A stretch of 64,000 bases of DNA from Apium graveolens (taxonomy: Eukaryota; Streptophyta; Magnoliopsida; Apiales; Apiaceae): the NCBI RefSeq assembly GCF_009905375.1, contig NC_133653.1, forward strand, positions 70,380,920 to 70,444,919. The letters run 5' to 3'. The translations under genes were made by a program, and so were the position numbers. Positions within the stretch are counted from its first letter, which is position 1. Every line of letters begins with the position of its first letter. Of the stretch, positions 56,301-64,000 are shown in pieces. The notes under the pieces are model-generated. The model was not told the DNA's origin. It saw nothing but the letters and a program-made list of their open reading frames with translations, and did no database searches.

Positions 56301-57245
56301 TGGGATGAGAGTGTGTTTCCTCACACCTCTCATTTCACTTCTCCACTCATCCTACAAATTTCTCCCTTTTCTCTTCCTTTAGTTTTTTTTGGCCACTCCT
56401 CCCTTCAAGACTTTCAGGTTTTCTAGGCTTTACTAATGGCTGACAAGAATTCCGAGAGAGCGGCGAAGATTGCCTCGGCTTCAAAACGAGGTAAGGATAT
56501 CGAGATCCGTTCTTCGTACATGTCTTTAATCGATATGATTAACACTAGGGGGGATGAATATCCCTCTACTGCACATCTCGATTCTTTTAATCATTGTAAC
56601 ACTTGGCACAACATTGATTTCAATAAACTAAATGCTCGTTATAACGTCCTTCCTCCTTTTAGATTAGTTCCAGTCTCTGGTGGTGACCGTACTTACCACT
56701 GTAGACCCGACACTCTCTTCATTTACACAGATGCCCTTAATGCTGGGCTTAGGTTTTCTTTCCATCCTTTTATTCCTCATCTTTTGGCTGATTTACAAAT
56801 CAACCCGTGTCAGCTTCCTCCAAACGCCTGGAGGAATATTCTATGTTTTATGGTTTGTTGTCTTAGGGAGGGCTTTCCTCTTTCTGTAGCCGTTTTTAGG
56901 AAGGTCTTTCAGTGTTATAATAGTTCTTCCAATATCTGTGGTTGGGTCTATGTCAAGCAAAGGCCCAAAAGCAAACATATCTTTAACAGCGCCTCTATTC
57001 CTGATAATAATCAAAATTGGAGGAATAGTTTCGTTGGGTTACGTCGGAAAATGGTGACTGGGGCACACTTTTTCGATCTTCCTTCGGGAAGGTCAGTGAT
57101 GGTAGCCTCAAATCCATTCACTTAACTCCTGAAGAAACTATTATTTATAATGGGCTTACTCAGGATGATGGCACCACCACCAGCTGGACTCTCTTAGAGG
57201 AGTTTTCCCTGATTCATGTGGGACTATCCTCTGTTTCTCAACAGG

Positions 57246-57324
57246 GTATTTTTCTTCCCTTCTCAATTTTACTTCATTTCATGCATTATTAACATCACTT
57301 ATTTTGTCCTTTGCTTTGTTTCAG
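57246..57324 (+). other. Intron 1 of antisense gene, 79 bp
   Basis: GGTATTTTT donor and TTTGTTTCAG acceptor around a T-rich body. Joining gives a Gln-Gln-Ala-Ala-Lys-Glu reading in one frame. Confidence 0.75.
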
Positions 57325-57707
57325 CTGCTAAGGAGATTAACGAGGACAATGTTCCTTTGGTTGAGGAAACAGCTAGGATGAAGAAAGCTCGGCTCGCAGG
57401 CCTAGACACCCGGGGAAAGGCCACGGAGCCTATCTTTTTGAAGAAGCACAAAGAGCCTATAGGGGAGGCTTCAACTGAAGGAGCTGGAGGCCATGGTGCT
57501 CCTATCACTGCTGCTGCCCCTACTGCTGCTGCCACAGGCGCCTTTCAGCCTCTCTGGGGATTCCGCCGAGGGGACACCGTAGTTGGTTCCACGAAACATG
57601 CTTGGGATTGGTCCTACCATAGCGTGACTCCCAAGGACTTTACTGATGTGGTGGCCACCCCTGATCTTGAGAGGATTAAGCTCATGGGAGCTCAGTCTCT
57701 GGCTTCG

Positions 57708-57788
57708 GTATGCCTTCTCTTTTTTGAACTTATTTTTCATTCTTGTAGCATTTTCTTGCCTTATACTTTGTTAATTGCTTTGTTCCAG
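57708..57788 (+). other. Intron 2 of antisense gene, 81 bp, in frame without stop
   Basis: GTATGCC donor and TTGTTCCAG acceptor. The length divides by three and has no stop, so retention would insert 27 mostly hydrophobic residues. Confidence 0.75.
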
Positions 57789-58541
57789 TCTAACGCCTAC
57801 TTTCAAGGCGCTGTGAGGCAAGCCGAATCGTGGAAGCGGGCTTCTGATAAGGCTGATAATGCCCTCAGGAGGCTACAGAAGAAGTATGCTACCCTGGAGA
57901 AGAAGCTCAAGCGCAAGGAGGAAGAACTCGGAGAGTCTAACGCCGAGCTGGTGGTACTTCAGGCGGAGAAGGATAAAGCTATAGACAACTATCTGGACTC
58001 GGAGGAGTTTGCCCAATCCATGAGGATTAGGGATGATTCAGTCTTTCCCGGGTTTTTTAGGACTGGTTGGGACACGGCCCTTGGGACCGTGAACGAGGCT
58101 TGTCCTGATATTAACCCGGCGGACTACATCTGCCCTGATGACGAGGCTTTGCTACAGAGGTTTCGTACCCGAGTAGTTGTCTCGGACCATGTTCCTCAGG
58201 ATCCACTCCTTTCTCCTCCCGAGTCTTCTTCCAGACCTGCTGAGGACGACAGCTCTTCCTCCTCCTCCGAGACGACAGAGACATCCAGAGAGAGTGGAGA
58301 GGATGATGATATGGATGCTGAGGGCACCTCAACTTCTTAGAGCTTTTTCAGCCCTGCGTGGCTTGTTTTATTTTCGAGACCTTTTTTTATCAAATTTCTT
58401 GTAATATTTATCTGATCTTATTTTATCACCTTTTATGCTTGCATCCATGCATTTGGTTTTTATTCGTTAGGCCACAAACATACTTTGAAGAATTCATGAA
58501 TTTCATAAAATTGTCTGGGATTCGTCCCTTACACAAGTCTT

Positions 58542-58559
58542 AATAAACTTCGTAATAAA
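58542..58559 (+). terminator. Two AATAAA poly(A) signals after the antisense gene
   Basis: AATAAA at 58542-58547 and 58554-58559, about 200 bp past the stop at 58340 and about 90 bp before the opposing integrase gene ends at 58651. The two genes are convergent. Confidence 0.5.
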
Positions 58560-58650
58560 ACTAAAACATATAAATCCTAAGCAAGCAAAGCTTCAAGGTG
58601 CTTTTCAACCTACTTGCCATCCTGACGAGTGAGAATCGTATCCGGCTGCC

Positions 58651-60560
58651 CTACACATAGTAAACCTTCAGGTTTTGTGCATGCCAAGTTCTCGGGACTT
58701 CAAAACCATCCATAGTCTCTAGCTTGTAGGTTCCTCTACCTTGAACACTCTTGACTCTGTACGGCCAATTCGGGGCAAGCTTCCCTTTTTGTCCTACACC
58801 AGATGCTTCTATCTTCCTCAAGACTAGATCGCCTTGTTTAAAAAACCTTTCTTTAACCCTTAGGTTATAGTAGAATGAAGCCTTTTTCTGATATTCTACT
58901 ATCTTTGCATGTGCCCTATCTCGCACTTCATCGATCAGATCCAGGGCTAACCTTTGCCCTTCCTCATTTTCTTCTGCATTGAAAGCCTGAATCCTTGGAG
59001 AGGAATGTGATATCTCTACTGGAACTACTGCTTCTGCCCCATATGCCAACATGAAGGGAGTTGCTCCTGTCGTGACTCTACAGGTAGTCCTGTAGGCCCA
59101 TAATATTGGAAGTATCTCATCTACCCAATTATTTCTTGACTTCTCGATCCTCTTCTTTAGTCCATCCAGGATTATCCGATTTGCTACCTCTGCTTGGCCA
59201 TTGGCTTGCGGGTAAGCCACAGAGGTGAATCGTAACTCAATTTCATTTTCTTCACAATACTTCTTGAATTCCTCATTGTTGAATTGTGTCCCATTGTCAG
59301 TGACGAGGATACGGGGAATTCCATATCGGCACATAATGTTTTCCCACAGGAATTGTGCAACCTGCTTAGTAGTGATTTTGGCCAAGGGTTTGGCTTCGAT
59401 CCACTTGGTGAAATAATCAATGGCTACAATCAGAAATTTCCTTTGTGCCGTGGCCATAGGAAAAGGCCCTAGAATATCCATCCCCCACATGGCAAAGGGA
59501 ATAGGCGAGTTGATAGAGGTCATCATCTCGGGGGGTTGTCTAACAACTGGTGCATGCTTTTGACAGCGATCACACTTCTTCACATATTCTTTGGCATCAG
59601 CCATCATTTCTGGCCAATAGAAGCCTAAACGGGTTATCTTATGAGCCAAGGCCCTGCCCCCCAAGTGCTGCCCATAAATACCTTCATGCACTTCCTCAAG
59701 AGCCAAGCGTGCCTCGTCGGGCCTGAGACACCTCAAGTAAGGAACCACGAAAGATCTCTTATACAGAATTCCATCTATCAAGGAGTACCTTAGTGCTCGA
59801 ATAGTTAACTTCCGTGCCTCAGTTGTATCACTTGGCAACCAACCGGTCTGAATGTGAGCCTTGATGGGATCAATCCATGACGTCCCCAAGCCTAAGGGAG
59901 CCACAAGCTTAACATCTATGCTCCGTATCTTCAAAACACGGAAGTACACACTTCCTGAACTTTCTTCAATCTCAGACGAAGCGAACTTTGATAGCGCATC
60001 TGCTTTAGCATTTTCTTCCCTTGGAATGTGTTCAACATGGCATTCATTAAATTGGGTCATCACAGCCCTTACTAGGCGAACATACTTATCCATCGTATCA
60101 TCCCTTGCCTCAAATTCTCCCTTTACCTGGGATATGATCAGCTTCGAGTCTCCACGGACCTTTAAGTTTTTGACTCTAAGTGTCCCAGCTAGACCAAGGC
60201 CAGCAATCAGGGCTTCATACTCTGCTTCATTGTTTGTGGTTGGGAAGTCTAGCTTCATAGCATACTCAATTAGGAATCCATCAGGGCTTTGCAAAACCAA
60301 CCCTGCTCCACTGGAATTTGTTTTTGATGCTCCATCAAAATAGAGAACCCAATATTCTTTCTCCTTGTCCCCATTGTCGACTCCCTTGTCTTGAGGTATG
60401 GTATCTTCCTGCCCCCCGACTTCTTGGTTGGGTATGGTACATTCTACCACGAAGTCAGCTACTGCCTGGGCTTTTATGGTCGTACGTGGCTTATACTTGA
60501 GATCGAACTCTCCCAACTCTATTGCCCACTTAATCAGTCTCCCACTTGCCTTCGACTGTG
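58651..60560 (-). CDS. pol: Second RNase H and integrase of Tat element, open frame
   Basis: 621 open codons from 60516. The frame starts in the linker (LGEFDLKYKPRT). The archaeal-type RNase H follows with YFDGASKTNSSGAG, NNEAEYEALIAGL, VRGDSKLIISQ and ENAKADALSKF, which gives all catalytic acids. Integrase has its zinc region (HEGIYGQHLGGR... KKCDRCQKHAP), then MDILGPFPMATAQRK, VTDNGTQFNNEEFKKYC and YPQANGQAEVANRIILDGL (D, D, E). It ends with RYKVKS-type C-terminal residues and HAQNLKVYYV. A one-base loss near 60555 separates it from RT. No stop occurs within. Confidence 0.93.
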
Positions 60561-61612
60561 AATGATGTTTTTCAGCGGCTGATTTGTTAGCACTTCAATC
60601 TGGTGAGCTTGAAAATAAGGACGCAACTTTCTTGAAGCCATTACCAAGGCTAAAGCGAATTTCTCAATAGTTGAATAATTCAACTCTGCACCATGCAAGA
60701 TTTTGCTGACATAGTATACGGGTTTCTGGACTTTCAGTTCCTCCTTAACCAACACCGCGCTCAAGGTGCTTTCTGAAACAGCCAAGTACAAGAATAAAAC
60801 TTCACTCAGAACTGGCTTGGCCAACAACGGGGCCTGGCCCATATACTTCTTTAACTCTTCAAATGCCTTCTGATTTTCCTCACTCCATACAAAGTCTTTA
60901 ATGTTCTTTAATGACTTGAAGAATGACAAGCACTTGTCTCTTGACTTGGAGATGAATCGTCCTAGCGCCGCAACCCTTCCTGTGAGCTTCTGTACATCCT
61001 TGACAGTTTTTGGTGGTTCCATATCCAGGATTGCCTTTATTTTATCGGGGTTGGCCTCAATTCCCCTCTTTGAGACCATCAATCCCAAGAATTTTCCCGA
61101 TCCTACTCCGAAAGCACACTTCGTTGGATTCAACATCATCTTGTGGTACCTTAGGACCTCAAAAGCTTCCCTCAAATGGGTTATATGATCAGTCTTTAAT
61201 AGACTCTTGACTAGCATGTCATCAACATAGACTTCCATAGTCTTCCCAATAAGATCCTTAAAAATTTTATTCACCAACCTCTGATAGGTGGCTCCTGCAT
61301 TCTTGAGACCAAACGCCATAACAAGATAACAATAAACACCAAAGTCAGTGATAAATGATACCTTTGGAATGTCATTCTTATGCATTTTGATCTGATTGTA
61401 TCCGCTAAATCCATCCATGAAACTCAGCATCTCATGTCCAGCAGTGGCATCAATCAAAGTATCAATTCTAGGCAGCGGGAAACATTCTTTGGGGCATGCA
61501 TCATTCAGATCAGTGAAGTCTATACACATCCTCCACTTTCCATTAGCCTTCTTCACCATTACAGGGTTTGCTAACCACTCCGGAAATTGAATCTCCTCAA
61601 TGAAACCAGCTC
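60534..61612 (-). pseudogene. pol: Tat reverse transcriptase with degenerate RNase H
   Basis: RT reads MVKKANGKWRMCIDFTDLND, DGFSGYNQIKMHKNDIPKVS, FGLKNAGATYQRLVNKIF and catalytic VYVDDMLVKSL, then LTGRVAALGRFISKSRDKCL. The following RNase H region (LSEVLFLYLAVSESTLSAVL) has no Asp where the first catalytic Asp is expected, as in other Tat elements that carry a second RNase H. A one-base deletion near 61612 breaks the link to protease (upstream frame ends VSLRRFNFRSG; the correct frame reads AGFIEEIQFPEW). A second near 60555 follows IIHS. Confidence 0.93.
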
Positions 61613-62740
61613 TAAGAGCTTTTCTACTTCCTGTTTTATAGCCTCCTGTCTTTCCGGGGCAAAAAATTTTTTCTTTTGTTTCACTGTCTTCCGGCTTGGA
61701 TCCACGTTTAGCTTGTGAGTAATTAACTCCGGGTCTATGCCTGGCATATCAGCTGCTGACCATGCAAACACATCACTATTTTCTTGTAAAAATTTCACTA
61801 ACTTCCCTCTAAGAGGCTCCTCTAATGTGGCTCCAATGAAAGTCATCCTCTCAGGATTCTCGGGGTCTAAAGGAACCGAAACCAATTCTTCTGCTGGTCT
61901 TCCTCTATTCTCATCATTTTCTCGAACATCCATATCTTCAATAGGAAGAACCTGCCCCCCGACTCCATCTGCCCTCAAAGAGGCCACATAACAGCTTCTA
62001 GCCATTTTTTGATCTCCTCTCTCTTCTCCAATCCCGTTTCGGGTGGGAAACTTCATGACTGAATGGTAGGAAGAGGGGACTTCCTTAAAGGCATGTATCC
62101 CTGTTCTCCCCATGATAGCATTATAAGTTGAACTAGCCTTTACCACCACGAAATCCAGCATCTGCGTTGCTTGCCTTGGTTCCGTACCTATGGTGGTTGG
62201 CAATTTGATTATCCCTTCCACAGGACATTCTACTCCAGCAAATCCATATATCGGCATGTCGGTTGGTGTCAACTGGGAGTCGTTATACCCCATTCTTAGA
62301 AAGGTGTCGTGGCGCAAGATATTCACAGAAGCACCATTATCCACAAGGACCCTCTTAACCGGGCTATTTCCTATTATCGGTGTTATGACCAGCGGGTCGT
62401 CATGGGGAAACTTCACACCCTCTAGGTCGGAATCATCAAAAGCCAATGTTACTTCTGTCCTGGCCCTCTTCGGGGCTTCTCCAACAATATGCATAACCTC
62501 CCTAGTATATGCCTTTCTGGAATTTTTGGACAATCCAGCAGCAGTTGGACCTCCAAAGATCGTGTTTATCACTGGCCCTCGAGGGCGTCGCGGTCCTCCA
62601 AAAATTGCATTTATAACCGGCCCTCTAGGTTGGGGATTCCGCCCCTGATCGTCTTGGTCTCTCCTACGATCTTCAAAGTTCTTCCTTCCATTATTATTTC
62701 TATCCCCTCTATCTCCAGTATACTTGTTCAATCTTCCTTT
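61571..62740 (-). pseudogene. pol: Tat protease and N-terminal Pol
   Basis: 386 open codons. After the Gag tail (GDRNNNGRKNFEDRRRDQDD and two copies of GPVINAIFGGP/GPVINTIFGGP) come TREVMHIVGEAPKRARTEVT and the protease, VLVDNGASVNILRHD (DNGAS active site). NAIMGRTGIHAFKEVPSSYH follows, then FAWSAADMPGIDPELITHKL leading to RT. A TGA at about 62738-62740 (from CGA) separates it from Gag. The duplicated INAIFGG repeat is a short direct repeat of about 40 bp at 62540-62640. Confidence 0.92.
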
Positions 62741-64000
62741 TCAAATCAAAAACTCAATTTCATCTTTCAATTGCCTACACTCATCGGTGTCATGGCCAAC
62801 ATCTTTGTGAAACCTGCAATACTTGCCCTTATCTAGCTTGGCGGGATCAGCCTTCAAGGGCTTAGGCCAGCGAATATCTCTGTCTTTCTCAATCTGACTT
62901 CTGGGAGCATTCAGCTTAGCGTATTCAGTGAACTTTTGCCCAGGTCCTCCCTTCTTGGGGGTTGAATCAGGGTTTTGTTCGGTTCTAGGATATTTGTCCT
63001 TAGCGATATACTCTAAATCAGTTTTTCGTTTCTTGCCTCCAGTGGGCTCATTACTTACTACGGTCTTCCTCATGCTTTCTTCAACCTTGATATACTTCCC
63101 TGCCCTCTCTTGGAGTTGCAACATGTTTTCTGGGGGACGTTTGGCCAAGGACATCTTGAAAAACTCATCCCTAGTTCCTTGTTGCAGTGCTATCATGGCT
63201 ACCTTATCATCAAGGTCTGGGACTTTTAAAGCCTCCTTCGTAAAACGATTCAGGTAATCCCTCAAGGATTCCTTAGCTCCCTGCACAAGACTCATAAGAG
63301 ATGCTGAACTTTTCTCATGGACTCTTCCACTGATGAATTGCTTAATAAAAGCCTGACTTAATTCTCTGAACGATCCAATAGAATTTGGGGGTAGGCGAAT
63401 GTACCATCTTTGAGCCATACCCGACAGGGTTTGAGGGAAGGCCCGACATTTTATAGCATCATTCACGGGTTGCAGTAGCAGTGCATTAGAGAATGTCCTA
63501 ACATGATTAGCGGGGTCTCCCGTGCCATCATAGGCTTTGATAGTGGGCATCTTGAATTTCCTTGAGATATGGGCATTCATTATCTCTTCTGTGAAGGGTG
63601 GAGTTGGATCGTCAGGATCTCCAAGGGGAAGGAGATTGCTTGGATCAGTTCTTGGGACAGCAGCCCTTCTTCTTACCGGACCATCCAGGTCTATGATAGG
63701 AGGAGGATTTTTCCCCTAGGAGGTATGTGGGGTCTGGTGGCCTGGTGAGTCTCCAAATCACGCCTCAGCCTTTGGATTTCAGCCTCATGAGCCCTGATCC
63801 TTTCCTGCACTACTTGGGGATTCGCCCCTGGGGTGCTTTGGGGGCGTTGCCTTCCATCGGCCATTGGCTCTTTTCCAGGACGCCTCCTTCTCGGGGCCAC
63901 TTCATCATCCGAAGATTCGGAGTCTCTCTCAGTGTATGGACCAGAAAATTCCCGATCCTCAGGGATAGGACCCAAACCTCGTATATAGGGGGCGACCGCC
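62741..64000 (-). pseudogene. gag: Tat Gag, partial, continues past the window edge
   Basis: From the right edge the frame encodes an acidic/Arg-rich N-terminal part (DSESSDDEVAPRRRRPGKEP) and a helix (QERIRAHEAEIQRLRRDLET). A one-base shift near 63715, in a run of A or G, moves it to another frame. The capsid (retrotransposon gag domain) then follows: FKMPTIKAYDGTGDPANHVR, FPQTLSGMAQRWYIRLPPNS, FTKEALKVPDLDDKVAMIAL. The zinc-knuckle-like end is YCRFHKDVGHDTDECRQLKD, typical of Tat Gag. It ends at a TGA where the frame continues as protease. Confidence 0.9.

Larger units (their letters stand above)
56436..58340 (+). pseudogene. Antisense gene of the Tat element, three exons
   Basis: Plus strand, opposite to the retrotransposon. 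Exons are 56436-57245, 57325-57707 and 57789-58340. The introns (79 and 81 bp) have GT...AG ends and T-rich bodies, and exon phases join correctly. Exon 1 encodes a globular domain (YMSLIDMINTRGDEYPSTAH, FSFHPFIPHLLADLQINPCQ, NAWRNILCFMVCCLREGFPL) like the 'putative gypsy type transposon' family found in plant Tat elements. Exon 3 gives a coiled coil (RLQKKYATLEKKLKRKEEEL) and an acidic Ser-rich end. Near 57080-57100 a one-base indel shifts the frame. The shifted frame stays open and sensible (SLKSIHLTPEETIIYNGLTQ) up to the first intron. Without the shift the protein would have about 580 residues. Function is unknown. Confidence 0.75.
54163..64000 (-). mobile_element. Tat-lineage Ty3/gypsy element with antisense gene, 3' part
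   Basis: Minus-strand order from the right edge: gag, protease, RT, degenerate RNase H, a second (archaeal-type) RNase H, integrase, a plus-strand (antisense) gene, repeat-rich 3' region, polypurine tract, 548-bp LTR. The second RNase H and the antisense ORF between integrase and 3' LTR mark the Tat lineage (Ogre/Retand group). It interrupts the T2 LTR. The left flank GGTAT should be its target duplication. The coding part has only about three one-base shifts and one TGA, so this is the least decayed element here. Confidence 0.92.

Noticed and set aside
57216..57300. A long ORF starting MWDYPLFLNRVFFF with a hydrophobic N-terminus
   Set aside because: This part overlaps the end of exon 1 in the wrong frame and intron 1. 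Splice signals and phase place the true coding start of that segment at 57325.
58111..58404. Other ORFs overlapping the antisense gene's last exon on both strands
   Set aside because: They are shadow frames of the Ser- and Pro-coding DNA, with no independent support.

Overview
The window is nuclear DNA from a flowering plant, probably a eudicot; I cannot name the species. Almost all of it is LTR retrotransposons nested inside one another. The evidence is several Ty3/gypsy and Ty1/copia pol genes of plant type, long LTRs with TG...CA ends, tRNA primer sites (Met and Asp types), polypurine tracts, 5-bp target duplications, and AT-rich filler. I see no bacterial-style operon, rRNA gene, convincing tRNA gene or CRISPR array. 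The only host-gene trace is a broken first exon of a GDSL esterase/lipase near 31.7-31.9 kb.

Left nest (1-27779). A 5' LTR of a copia element (X, 27286-27779, minus) keeps only a primer-binding site on its inner side, because an Athila-type Ty3/gypsy element (minus; visible parts 7245-11316 and 26003-27272) inserted there. A plus-strand Tekay/Del-type chromovirus (T1, ends at 7244, 3' LTR 3996-7244) sits in Athila's RNase H region. A 14.7-kb decayed Sirevirus-like copia element (S1, 11317-25997, TSD TAAGA) sits in Athila's 5' LTR. S1 holds a solo LTR (14218-16274, TSD TACCT).

Middle (27780-32521). AT-rich intergenic DNA holds a foldback repeat, the GDSL exon-1 remnant with a plausible TATA box and splice donor, and a MITE-like element just downstream of that donor.

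Right nest (32522-64000). A second Tekay-type element (T2, minus, 32522-54162 and beyond the window) is split twice. An 11.5-kb Sirevirus-like copia element (S2, 41688-53169, TSD CTGAC) lies in its leader. A Tat-lineage Ty3/gypsy element (54163 to past 64000) lies in its 5' LTR. Most gag-pol genes carry stops and frameshifts. The Tat copy is the best preserved.

Most notable: (1) a stem-loop 13-17 bp from the inner end of four different copia LTR families, whose stems differ completely in sequence but stay self-complementary around a shared G-rich loop; (2) a 9-10 bp motif (TCAGAACTT) dispersed through S2 in one orientation and present in its LTRs in the other; (3) a spliced gene antisense to the Tat element, with its own TATA box, two perfect heat-shock-element matches and an array of TGGGCY sites; (4) an uninterrupted 246-codon reading frame upstream of gag in T2, cut 13 bp from its start by S2; (5) an array of about 17 CTATGGCGACCA units with roughly 21-bp spacing in the S1 LTR.
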